DNA from: a bacterium
GTDB taxonomy: Bacteria; Patescibacteriota; Minisyncoccia; Minisyncoccales; JAGLPU01
Length of the DNA stretch: 17,869 nt
NCBI GenBank assembly: GCA_030594935.1
Contig: JAUVEE010000007.1
Coordinates: forward strand, 1 to 17,869
Direction: 5' to 3'
The notes under the pieces were generated by a model, which ran no database searches, was not told the origin of the DNA, and was given only the letters and a program-made list of their open reading frames with translations. Below are positions 7,518-14,136 of this stretch, in pieces. The position numbers and the translations under genes were made by a program. The stretch's first letter is position 1; the number at the start of each line of letters is the position of its first letter.

Positions 7518-7568
7518 ATGTTAAAGGTCGAAAAGACGAATAATTATTTGAATCTTATCTTAAAATGA
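7518..7568 (+). CDS. Possible 16-codon leader peptide overlapping the pilin start
   Basis: An ATG about 6 nt after the predicted transcription start opens a 16-codon frame, MLKVEKTNNYLNLILK. Its TGA overlaps the pilin start codon as ATGA. The pilin start itself has no Shine-Dalgarno motif, so translation of this leader could deliver ribosomes to it. A purine-rich GAAGAG (7507-7512) precedes the leader ATG. This is a prediction only; a frame this short can arise by chance. Confidence 0.3.
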   Translation: MLKVEKTNNYLNLILK

Positions 7569-7984
7569 AAACTTTAAAAACTAAATCAAAAGGTTTTACT
7601 TTAATTGAATTGTTAGTGGTTATCGCTATTATCGGTATTTTAGCCGGTATCGTTCTGGTATCTTTGGCCGGAGCCAGAAACACAGCCAAAGACGGAAGAG
7701 TTGCCGCTGATATGAATCAAATCCGCAGTGAAGCGCAAATTATTGAATTAGAGAGCGGGAACAGCAGCTATGCCGGTGTTTGCGCGGACGCTGATGTGAT
7801 TGCTTTAATAGCCGATATTGATAATCAGGTACCAGGTAGTGCGTTCTGTGCTAATAGCGCATCAGCGTATTGCGTTGAGGTTACTCTAAATTCAGGGGAC
7901 CATTATTGCGTGGATAGCACTTTGAAGTCAGTTTCCAACAGTGCTACTAGTTGCGTTGCTGGTGCTACAACACTTTGCGACTAA
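7565..7984 (+). CDS. pilA: Major type IV pilin (prepilin with class III leader)
   Basis: A 139-residue prepilin. A short basic leader (MKTLKTKSKG) ends with the G10/F11 cleavage site. The mature protein begins FTLIELLVVIAIIGILAGIV, with Glu at mature position 5, the hydrophobic N-terminal helix that packs in the fibre core. The small globular head (mature length 129) holds six cysteines (C73, C95, C103, C115, C130, C138), enough for three disulfides. It has its own promoter and terminator and sits between the motor genes and pilD, supporting the role of main fibre subunit. A pseudopilin role (GspG-like) is the main alternative; the head lacks an obvious GspG calcium site. The leader motif fixes the start at 7565. 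Confidence 0.88.
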   Translation: MKTLKTKSKGFTLIELLVVIAIIGILAGIVLVSLAGARNTAKDGRVAADMNQIRSEAQIIELESGNSSYAGVCADADVIALIADIDNQVPGSAFCANSASAYCVEVTLNSGDHYCVDSTLKSVSNSATSCVAGATTLCD

Positions 7985-8000
7985 GAGTTTTGTTTGTTAT

Positions 8001-8036
8001 AAAAGCTTTCCTTTCTTGAGAAAGGGAGGCTTTTTT
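8001..8036 (+). terminator. Intrinsic terminator after the major pilin gene
   Basis: A 15-bp stem (8001-8015 with 8020-8034, two G-T wobbles) encloses a TTGA loop (8016-8019) and ends in a run of T (8031-8036). It isolates the pilin transcript from pilD. Its loop is also the start of the next -35 box. Confidence 0.85.
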
Positions 8037-8044
8037 GTTATAAT
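8016..8044 (+). promoter_or_regulatory. Promoter of the pilD / minor pilin / ligA / rodA unit, interleaved with the terminator
   Basis: TTGAGA (8016-8021) and TATAAT (8039-8044) are spaced by 17 bp. TG at 8036-8037 makes the -10 an extended element, TGTTATAAT. The expected transcription start, near 8051, is the A of the pilD ATG, predicting a leaderless mRNA. The -35 lies in the loop and right arm of the pilin terminator. Confidence 0.6.
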
Positions 8045-8050
8045 TTAAAA

Positions 8051-8809
8051 ATGACAGAATTATTCCTCTACCTAATATTTTTTGTCCTGGGAACAATAAT
8101 GGGCAGTTTTTTAAATTGTCTGGTTTGTCGCCTGCACAACAAAGAGGATTTTTTGGTTAAAAGATCCCATTGCCCTTATTGCCAGCATTCCTTATCCTGG
8201 CAGGACTTGATTCCTTTGTTCAGTTTTTTGCTTTTAAAAGCAAAATGCCGCTATTGTCAAAAGCCGATTTCCTGGCAGTATTTTCTGGCTGAATTGGCCA
8301 CGGGGATTTTATTTCTGCTGGCCATAATGCAGCACTCCTATTTCCTGCTGGTCGCTTTCAGCTTCTTGGTCGTTATTTTTATCTACGACTTTAAATACTA
8401 TGTTATTCCGGACAAAGTGATTTTTCCGGCAATAATCATTACTTTCTTTTACCAGCTGGCCGCAAATCTTCAGTCAATTGATGTTTTCTATTCCGCTGTT
8501 ATCAGCGCCTTAGCCGCTTCCGGCTTTTTTTTGGCCATCTTTCTTGTCTCCCGCGGCCGCTGGATCGGTTTTGGCGATGTCAAGCTGGCGCTTTTTCTGG
8601 GCTTGCTGCTGAATTTTCCTAATATTCTAGTGGCCCTATTTTTAGGTTTTCTAATCGGTGCTATACTGGGAGTAGTATTGATTATCCTGAGCAAAAAAGG
8701 CTTAAAATCAGAAGTGCCTTTTGGTCCATTCTTGGTAACAGGAACTTTAATCAGTATTTTCTGGGGGGAAAAGATTTTTAACTGGTACTTAACCTTATTA
8801 TTTAAATAA
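8051..8809 (+). CDS. pilD: Prepilin peptidase / N-methyltransferase PilD
   Basis: A 252-residue polytopic membrane aspartyl protease of the type IV prepilin peptidase family, which cuts prepilins after Gly and methylates the new N-terminus. It begins with a hydrophobic segment ending MGSFLNCLVCRL (about residues 17-28). A cytoplasmic zinc-type loop with two CxxC pairs (C41/C44, C66/C69) follows, then several membrane helices. The two catalytic aspartates are D113 in YDFKYYVIPD and D176 in GFGDVKLALFLG. Presence of both the cysteine loop and the aspartates indicates the full bifunctional type. It opens the second pilus unit, three bases ahead of the first minor pilin gene, and serves the major pilin and all four downstream pilin-like proteins. 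Confidence 0.95.
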   Translation: MTELFLYLIFFVLGTIMGSFLNCLVCRLHNKEDFLVKRSHCPYCQHSLSWQDLIPLFSFLLLKAKCRYCQKPISWQYFLAELATGILFLLAIMQHSYFLLVAFSFLVVIFIYDFKYYVIPDKVIFPAIIITFFYQLAANLQSIDVFYSAVISALAASGFFLAIFLVSRGRWIGFGDVKLALFLGLLLNFPNILVALFLGFLIGAILGVVLIILSKKGLKSEVPFGPFLVTGTLISIFWGEKIFNWYLTLLFK

Positions 8810-8812
8810 GTT

Positions 8813-9373
8813 ATGGCTGATATTTCTAACAGCAAGGGTTTTATTCTAGTGGAGCTTTTAGTGGTGATAGCTATTATCTCTATTTTAACATTTACGCTTC
8901 TTTTTGATTTTAATACCGGAGAAAAAAGCTTGGCTTTGCAGAGAAATGCCTATAAAATAGCTCAGGATATAAGGTGGGCTCAGGAAAGCACCATGTCAGC
9001 CAAAGAAAGCGCCCTCTGTATTGCCGGCGCTACCGGCTACGGAATTATTTTTGACATGGCAGTCACCACAACTCAATATAGGTTGTTTGTGAATTGCGAC
9101 ACCGCTTATTACTGGAACCCAGGTTCTGATAAGATTTTAAAGACAGTGGACCTTGATCCCGGCATAGAGATATCAGAGATAATAAGGACGACCAGTGGCG
9201 TGCCGGAAACAAAAACTGCCATTACTATTGTTTTTGTCCCGCCGGACCCAATCACCTATATTGACACAAACGATACGGGCAGAGAAGCAAAAATTATTAT
9301 TGTCGACCAGGAAGACGCTTCCTTGACTAGAGATATTATTATTAATAACGTTGGCCGAATAGAAATAAAGTGA
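8813..9373 (+). CDS. Minor pilin, FimT/GspH-like
   Basis: A 186-residue prepilin-like protein. The leader MADISNSKG is cut before F10, and the mature N-terminus is FILVELLVVIAIISILTFTLL with Glu5 (residue 14). After the helix, residues 35-55 (RNAYKIAQDIRWAQESTMSA) resemble the FimT/GspH region that follows the N-terminal helix. The C-terminal part is beta-rich (TSGVPETKTAITIVFV, REAKIIIVDQEDASLTRDIII), as in GspH folds. FimT-type minor pilins are known to prime pili and in some species bind DNA; here DNA binding is only a possibility. It follows pilD by 3 bases and ends in GTGA overlap with the next gene. No ribosome binding site is visible. Confidence 0.82.
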   Translation: MADISNSKGFILVELLVVIAIISILTFTLLFDFNTGEKSLALQRNAYKIAQDIRWAQESTMSAKESALCIAGATGYGIIFDMAVTTTQYRLFVNCDTAYYWNPGSDKILKTVDLDPGIEISEIIRTTSGVPETKTAITIVFVPPDPITYIDTNDTGREAKIIIVDQEDASLTRDIIINNVGRIEIK

Positions 9374-9867
9374 TTAGGCAAGATAAATTATCAAAAGGTT
9401 TTACTTTACTGGAAATGATTTTCACTGTTTTTGTTTTGACAGTGGGCATAGTGGGAATCTACGGAGCAATCACCCGGACCATTGCTCAAAGCTCAGATGT
9501 TTCCGACCGCTTAATAGCCAGTTATCTTGCCCAGGAAGGAATTGAAATTACCAGGAATCTCAGGGACAGCAACTGGCTGGAGCAGGAAGCGGGAGTGCCG
9601 GGAGTAAATTGGGACACCGGATTTGATACTTGCGGCGGCGCTGGCTGCGAAGCTGATTTTAACGAAACCACTACCATGAGCGCTTACGGAAACAGATTCC
9701 TTCGTCTTGACGCTAATGGATTTTATCGCTATGCCGGCGATCAGACCAAGTTTAAAAGAAAAATTATTGCCACTAGCCTGACAACCACCAGCACCAGCGT
9801 TAAAGTCGAAGTTTATTGGGAAGACCAGACGCTTTCCGTTGAAGAAGAATTACATAATTGGAAATAA
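9370..9867 (+). CDS. Minor pilin, PilV/GspI-like (GTG start)
   Basis: A 165-residue prepilin-like protein starting with GTG at 9370, overlapping the previous TGA as GTGA. The leader MIRQDKLSKG is followed by FTLLEMIFTVFVLTVGIVGI, with Glu5 of the mature form (residue 15). The segment QSSDVSDRLIASYLAQEGIE (about 36-55) is typical of PilV/GspI proteins, where 'A.YLAQEGIE' follows the helix. The region NLRDSNW and a tail of beta strands (KVEVYWEDQTLSVEEELHNWK) complete it. GspI/PilV proteins form the core of the minor pilin tip complex together with GspJ- and GspK-like partners, both represented downstream. Confidence 0.85.
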   Translation: MIRQDKLSKGFTLLEMIFTVFVLTVGIVGIYGAITRTIAQSSDVSDRLIASYLAQEGIEITRNLRDSNWLEQEAGVPGVNWDTGFDTCGGAGCEADFNETTTMSAYGNRFLRLDANGFYRYAGDQTKFKRKIIATSLTTTSTSVKVEVYWEDQTLSVEEELHNWK

Positions 9868-9871
9868 TAAT

Positions 9872-10432
9872 ATGGCATTAAAAAACAACAAAGGTTTCGT
9901 TCTCATTGAAATGCTGGTGGCAGTAGCGATGTTTATGATTATCATTGTCAGCATTACCAGTCTTTCTGTTTCAGCTATCCGCAACCAAAAAATGGTTTTA
10001 GCCACTCAGGAAATTTCCGGGCAAGCCAGTTATGCTCTGGAATATATCAGCCGGGCTTTAAGAATGGCGCAAAAAGATTCCGGCGGCGGCTGTGTCAGCG
10101 TTAATGGTAATTACAAGAACAATCCGTCCAGCGATTCTATTGTATTTTTGAACCATTACGGAAAATGCCAGCAATTTTATTTGGACGTCGGAGGGGAACT
10201 GAAAGAAAAAAAATCCACTGATGCCACTCAAGGAGGCTTTCTCACCGGCGCTTCTTTAATGTCAGACCATATAACAATTAATTCCCTTGATTTTCATCTT
10301 ATCGGAGCGGATAACACTGATAATCTTCAGCCCAGAGTGGTTATAGCGCTTGATGCCCAGGCTGCCAGCGTTGCCGGTTCTCCGCGATTAAAAATCCAAA
10401 CTACGATTTCGCAAAGGAACTTAGATTTATAA
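9872..10432 (+). CDS. Minor pilin, PilW/GspJ-like
   Basis: A 186-residue prepilin-like protein. ATG 9872 is chosen because it gives a normal 8-residue leader (MALKNNKG) before FVLIEMLVAVAMFMIIIVSI, with Glu5 at residue 13. It also lies 4 bases after the previous stop. A TTG at 9839 would extend the leader into the upstream gene. The region after the helix (about residues 43-67: ATQEISGQASYALEYISRALRMA) is characteristic of PilW/GspJ proteins, and a long beta-rich head follows. It has two head cysteines (GGGCVSV and GKCQQF). It sits between the GspI-like and GspK-like genes in the common H-I-J-K order. Confidence 0.83.
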   Translation: MALKNNKGFVLIEMLVAVAMFMIIIVSITSLSVSAIRNQKMVLATQEISGQASYALEYISRALRMAQKDSGGGCVSVNGNYKNNPSSDSIVFLNHYGKCQQFYLDVGGELKEKKSTDATQGGFLTGASLMSDHITINSLDFHLIGADNTDNLQPRVVIALDAQAASVAGSPRLKIQTTISQRNLDL

Positions 10433-10435
10433 CAT

Positions 10436-10816
10436 ATGAATTATCCAGACTCACAAAAAGGAATTTCGCTTTACTTCGCCCTTCTTATTTTAAGCTTAAA
10501 CTTATCTATAGTTTTAGGGTTGACCGTTATTTTGATTGATGAAATAGAGATGAATCAAAGCATAGGCCATGCGGTAATGTCTTTTTATGCCGCTGACAGC
10601 GGCATAGAAAAAGTAATGGTTGAGCGCAATAATCCAGAGCCCACCTACTACGGTTTTTTTGATTTAGACAATAGCGGCGGCGGAAAAGATAATGAAGATT
10701 CTGAATATAATGTGACTGTTACGCCCAGAGGAGCAGGCTGTAACGCTGACAACTATTGTGTAAAATCTATCGGCTCCTATAAAGGGACCAAAAGAGCGAT
10801 TAAGGTGGTTTATTAA
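10436..10816 (+). CDS. Minor pilin-like protein, PilX/GspK-like, without Glu5
   Basis: A 126-residue protein. The leader MNYPDSQKG is followed by ISLYFALLILSLNLSIVLGL. If it is cut after G9, mature position 5 is Phe (residue 14) instead of the Glu of polymerising pilins. Absence of Glu5 is known for GspK/PilX-like tip subunits. The segment MSFYAADSGIEKVMVER (about 47-63) is the PilX-N style 'AADSGIE' motif. The head is short (about 60 residues), contains a glycine/acid-rich loop (DLDNSGGGKDNEDSEY) and two cysteines, and ends KVVY. It begins 4 bases after the previous stop, and its TAA overlaps the ligA ATG by one base (TAATG). Confidence 0.8.
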   Translation: MNYPDSQKGISLYFALLILSLNLSIVLGLTVILIDEIEMNQSIGHAVMSFYAADSGIEKVMVERNNPEPTYYGFFDLDNSGGGKDNEDSEYNVTVTPRGAGCNADNYCVKSIGSYKGTKRAIKVVY

Positions 10817-12861
10817 TGAAGAAACCAGAGGCTAAAAACCGGATAGAAAAGCTGAAAAAGGTGATTAATTATCACCGCTATTTATATCATGTTCTTGACC
10901 GCCAGGAAATCTCCGACCAAGCTCTGGATTCTCTCAAACACGAGCTTTACCAATTAGAGCAAGAATATCCGGAATTTATTACTTCTGATTCTCCCACTCA
11001 AAGAGTCGGAGGAGAACCGCAGCAGCAGTTTGAAAAAGTGGCGCACAAAATTCCCATGCTTTCAATTGAGGACGTTTTTTCAGAAAAAGAGCTGATTGAC
11101 TGGCAGAAATATTTGGTTCGGCTCGCTCCAATAGCCAAATTTGATTATTTCTGCGAATTTAAAGTTGACGGGTTTGCTGTCACTTTGATTTATCAGAACG
11201 GAGTTCTGGTTCGCGGGGCAACCAGGGGGAACGGAAAAATAGGAGAAGATGTTACTCAAAATTTAAAAACAATAGAAAGTATTCCTTTAAAACTTCAACT
11301 GGAAAAAGATTTGCCCGCAGAGACTAGGCATTTAGAAAGGAATATCCAAGCGCTGATCAACAAAGGAAGAATTGAAATCAGGGGAGAAGTCTATATGACC
11401 AAAAAGGATTTTAGCAAACTTAATGAGTTAAGGTTGAAAAAAGACTTGCCTGCTTACGCCAATCCTCGCAATTTAGCGGCCGGCTCTATTCGCCAGCTTG
11501 ATTCCCAGCTGGCTGCTTCCCGTCCTTTAAAGTTTTTAGCTTATGATATTGTTACTGAATTTGGTCAGAAAAAACACTCGCAAGAACATCAGCTTCTGCC
11601 TTTTTTGGGTTTTAAGGCCGATGCCGGAAAAGTCTGTTTTAGTCTTAAAGAAATAGTGGATTTTTGGCAGGAAACAGAGCAAAAGAGGAAGAAAATTGGC
11701 TATCAAATTGACGGCATAGTGGTAAACGTAAATGATAATGCTCTTTTTCAAAAACTGGGAAAAGTGGGTAAAAGTTTTCGGGCAGCCAGAGCCTTTAAGT
11801 TTTCGGGCAGCCAGGCCGTCAGCAAAATTGAGGATATTAAGATTCAGGTTGGCCGGACAGGCGCCATTACTCCGATTGCCTGCCTTAAGCCGGTGAAAAT
11901 AGAAGGCGTGACTATTGCCCGGGCCACTCTCCACAATGAAGATGAGATAAAAAGGCTGGGAGTGATGATTAACGATACCGTGATTGTGGAACGGGCCGGG
12001 GATGTGATTCCGGCGGTTTTGAAAGCGCTACCTGAATTAAGAAGCGGTTCGGAAAAAAAGTTCAAAATGCCCCAACATTGTCCTATTTGCGGAACAAAAT
12101 TAATTCGTCCTCAGGGAGAAGCGATTTGGCGCTGCATTAATAAGGATTGTTCGGCCCGCAGAAAAAAAGCTTTGCATCATTTTGTTTCCAAAAAAGCATT
12201 TGATATTTCCGGACTGGGACCGAAAGTAATTAATCAGCTCTTAACCGAAGACTTAATATCCAATCCGGTTGATTTATTTACTTTGCGAGAGGGAGATTTA
12301 ATGCCCTTAGAAAGATTTGCGGCTCAATCTGCCCGGAATCTGATTGCGGCCATTAAAGCCAGCCGAAAAATCAGCTTGTCCCGTTTTATTTACGCTTTAG
12401 GCATTCGTCATATTGGGGAAGAAACAGCCGTAGACTTGGCCAATCATTTTGGCTCAATAAAGAAATTAAGCGCTGCTTCTCAAGAAGAATTGGATAGTTT
12501 GCCTGATATCGGCCCGGAAACCGCCGCCAGCCTCTATAATTGGCTTCAAACACCCAGGAACATTAAATTGATTGCTGATTTGCGAAAAGAGGGCGTGGAA
12601 ATCATCAATCCTGCTAAGACTTTGCCGGTCCAAAAATTAAGAGGCAAAAGTTTTGTTTTTACCGGTTCTTTAAATTCAATAACCCGTGCTCAAGCGAAAG
12701 ACAGGGCTAGGCTGCTGGGCGGCAGTGTTTCTGAATCAGTATCAGCAAAAACAGATTTTGTGGTGGCTAATAAAGATTCTAATTCTACCAAATTTACCAA
12801 AGCCAAGAGATTGGGAATTAAAATAATAGCGGAACAGGAGTTTTTAAAAATGACTGACTAA
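10816..12861 (+). CDS. ligA: NAD-dependent DNA ligase LigA
   Basis: A 681-residue full-length LigA. Domain Ia contains YLYHV (Y24, H25) and D34. The adenylation domain has the active-site lysine K116 in EFKVDG, plus GEVYM and IDGIVV motifs. The OB fold starts at VGRTGAITP. The zinc finger is C422, C425, C440, C445, followed by helix-hairpin-helix repeats (ISGLGPKVI, LPDIGPETA) and a C-terminal BRCT domain (LRGKSFVFTGSL). The enzyme seals nicks in replication and repair. Two oddities are seen. The domain Ia motif reads SDQALDSL, with Leu37 where many LigA have Tyr. There is also an extra loop of roughly 20 residues before GEVYM (about 160-188). A good Shine-Dalgarno AGGTGG (10803-10808) lies 7 bases before the ATG, rare in this window. 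It overlaps the minor pilin gene and rodA by one base each. Confidence 0.97.
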   Translation: MKKPEAKNRIEKLKKVINYHRYLYHVLDRQEISDQALDSLKHELYQLEQEYPEFITSDSPTQRVGGEPQQQFEKVAHKIPMLSIEDVFSEKELIDWQKYLVRLAPIAKFDYFCEFKVDGFAVTLIYQNGVLVRGATRGNGKIGEDVTQNLKTIESIPLKLQLEKDLPAETRHLERNIQALINKGRIEIRGEVYMTKKDFSKLNELRLKKDLPAYANPRNLAAGSIRQLDSQLAASRPLKFLAYDIVTEFGQKKHSQEHQLLPFLGFKADAGKVCFSLKEIVDFWQETEQKRKKIGYQIDGIVVNVNDNALFQKLGKVGKSFRAARAFKFSGSQAVSKIEDIKIQVGRTGAITPIACLKPVKIEGVTIARATLHNEDEIKRLGVMINDTVIVERAGDVIPAVLKALPELRSGSEKKFKMPQHCPICGTKLIRPQGEAIWRCINKDCSARRKKALHHFVSKKAFDISGLGPKVINQLLTEDLISNPVDLFTLREGDLMPLERFAAQSARNLIAAIKASRKISLSRFIYALGIRHIGEETAVDLANHFGSIKKLSAASQEELDSLPDIGPETAASLYNWLQTPRNIKLIADLRKEGVEIINPAKTLPVQKLRGKSFVFTGSLNSITRAQAKDRARLLGGSVSESVSAKTDFVVANKDSNSTKFTKAKRLGIKIIAEQEFLKMTD

Positions 12862-13964
12862 TGGAAATTTTAAGACAGGCGCAAAAACTAGACTGGGTTT
12901 TAATTGCTATTGCCACTGCTTTAGTTGCTTTTGGGTTATTACTAATATATAGTTGCTCTTTAAGCAGTGGAGATTTTTTGAATTTTCAAAAACAGATTAT
13001 TTTTTTCGGTCTGGGGATATCTTTGATGTTTTTGGTTTCTTTTTTTGATTATCGGGGCTTTAAAAACAATCCCTATTTAATCTTAGCCGCCTATTTTTTC
13101 TGTCTTTTGGCTTTAGCCGGCTTGCTTTTTTTCGGACCGGAAATCAGGGGAGTAAAAGGCTGGTATAAGGTGGGGCCGGTTTCCCTGGACCCTATTGAAT
13201 TTACCAAGCTTGTTTTGATAATTCTTTTAGCCAAATATTTTTCTCTGCGCCACGTGGAGATGTACCGGGTCCGGCATATTTTGCTTTCCGGATTTTATAT
13301 CTCCTTGCCCGCCGCTTTAATATTTTTTCAGCCGGATATGGGTTCGGTCATGGTTTTGGTTTTTTTATGGATCGGAGTTTTGCTTATTTCCGGAATCAAA
13401 CTGCGCCATTTTTTGGCCTTGACTTTCTGCGGTTTGCTGGTTTTTGCCTCTAGCTGGATGTTTCTGTTAAAAGATTATCAAAAAGAAAGAGTTGTCAGCT
13501 TTATCCAGCCTCAGTTTGAGCCTTTAGGAATCGGCTGGAGCCAAACGCAGGCGAAAATTGCCATTGGCAATGGCGGACTTTTGGGTCAGGGGATTGGCCA
13601 GGGGTCGCAGACTCAATACGGCTTTTTATCGGAACCGCAAACTGATTTTATCTTCTCCGCCCTGGCGGAAGAAACCGGTTTGGCCGGAGTAACCGTTTTA
13701 TTAACCCTATTTTCTTTGTTTATCTGGCGTTTGCTTAAGATTGCTTCCCGCGTGCAGTCTAATTTCCCCCGTCTTTTCATTTCCGGTCTGGCTGTTTTGC
13801 TGGCCGTGCAGATATTCATTAATATCGGCATGAATCTGGGTCTTTTGCCGATTATCGGCATACCCCTGCCTTTTGTCAGCTATGGCGGTTCCGGCATGCT
13901 CATGTTTTTTACTGCTTTGGGAATTTTGCAGAATATTAAAACTGGGGTTGACAGAACAAGCTAA
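12861..13964 (+). CDS. rodA: SEDS family peptidoglycan polymerase, RodA-like
   Basis: A 367-residue multi-pass membrane glycosyltransferase (about ten helices) that polymerises lipid II during cell wall growth. SEDS signatures are visible: FFQPDMGSVMVL, IAIGNGGLLGQGIGQGSQTQYGF, and TDFIFSALAEETGLAGV, which carries the catalytic-type aspartate D262. The C-terminal signature is GIPLPFVSYGGSGML. The wording GSQTQ and overall length favour RodA (elongation) over FtsW (division). With one SEDS gene visible and no partner PBP2 in the window, the assignment between the two is not certain. The ATG overlaps the ligA stop (TAATG). Its last codons contain the -35 box of the promoter described next. Confidence 0.87.
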   Translation: MEILRQAQKLDWVLIAIATALVAFGLLLIYSCSLSSGDFLNFQKQIIFFGLGISLMFLVSFFDYRGFKNNPYLILAAYFFCLLALAGLLFFGPEIRGVKGWYKVGPVSLDPIEFTKLVLIILLAKYFSLRHVEMYRVRHILLSGFYISLPAALIFFQPDMGSVMVLVFLWIGVLLISGIKLRHFLALTFCGLLVFASSWMFLLKDYQKERVVSFIQPQFEPLGIGWSQTQAKIAIGNGGLLGQGIGQGSQTQYGFLSEPQTDFIFSALAEETGLAGVTVLLTLFSLFIWRLLKIASRVQSNFPRLFISGLAVLLAVQIFINIGMNLGLLPIIGIPLPFVSYGGSGMLMFFTALGILQNIKTGVDRTS

Positions 13965-13976
13965 GATTGCTATGAT
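13948..13976 (+). promoter_or_regulatory. Near-consensus promoter across the rodA stop codon
   Basis: Consensus -35 TTGACA (13948-13953) and TATGAT (13971-13976) have a 17-bp spacer, and TG at 13968-13969 makes the -10 extended. This is the best promoter match in the window. The rodA stop codon (13962-13964) lies in the spacer. The expected start, near 13983, is followed by no ORF but by a structured stretch and a terminator. Confidence 0.7.
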
Positions 13977-13982
13977 AACTTT

Positions 13983-14052
13983 AGTGAGTGCGAGAGTGCA
14001 AACTCCGCATAATTCTTTGTTGGCAGAGAACCTTGTTTAAGCAAGGTTTTTT
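13983..14052 (+). ncRNA. Candidate small structured RNA between rodA and murB
   Basis: From the predicted start to the end of the terminator T-run is about 70 nt. Three hairpins can be drawn. The first (13990-14008) pairs GCG and GAGT with ACTC and CGC, with one bulged A and a GCAA (GNRA-type) loop. The second (14013-14030) has seven pairs including one wobble and a TTGG loop. The third is the terminator (14029-14048). Its 5-prime end AGTGAGTGC (13983-13991) is complementary to GCACTCACT (14096-14104) in the murB leader. I do not recognise the family. It may be a free small RNA or an attenuated leader that sometimes reads through into murB. Confidence 0.45.
14029..14052 (+). terminator. Intrinsic terminator between rodA and murB
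   Basis: AACCTTG (14029-14035) pairs with CAAGGTT (14042-14048) around a 6-nt loop. T continues to 14052, with a second long T-run just beyond (14058-14066 region). It ends the candidate small RNA and any rodA read-through. Confidence 0.75.
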
Positions 14053-14079
14053 GCTTTATTTTTTTTAATAATGTAGAAT
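14051..14079 (+). promoter_or_regulatory. Predicted murB promoter
   Basis: TTGCTT (14051-14056) and TAGAAT (14074-14079) are spaced by 17 bp. The -35 begins in the T-run of the preceding terminator. The expected transcription start, near 14086, is the first base of the leader hairpin. Confidence 0.5.
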
Positions 14080-14085
14080 ATAGTT

Positions 14086-14136
14086 GGCCCCGACAGCACT
14101 CACTTTAAACATAGAATTGGAGTTCGCTTCGGGGTC
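14086..14136 (+). promoter_or_regulatory. Predicted 5-prime hairpin in the murB leader
   Basis: GGCCCCGA (14086-14093) pairs with TCGGGGTC (14129-14136, one wobble). After a bulged C the helix continues with AGC (14095-14097) to GCT and ACTC (14098-14101) to GAGT. It would begin at the first transcribed base and end 11 nt before the murB ATG, with no Shine-Dalgarno motif between. Confidence 0.45.

Noticed and set aside
9839..9871. TTG start that would lengthen the PilW/GspJ-like protein by 11 residues
   Set aside because: It would overlap the previous gene and give an unusually long prepilin leader. ATG 9872 gives a normal 8-residue leader and sits just after the previous stop.
11536..12065. 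Minus-strand frames opposite ligA
   Set aside because: They overlap the conserved LigA adenylation and OB domains, and no protein family is recognised in them.
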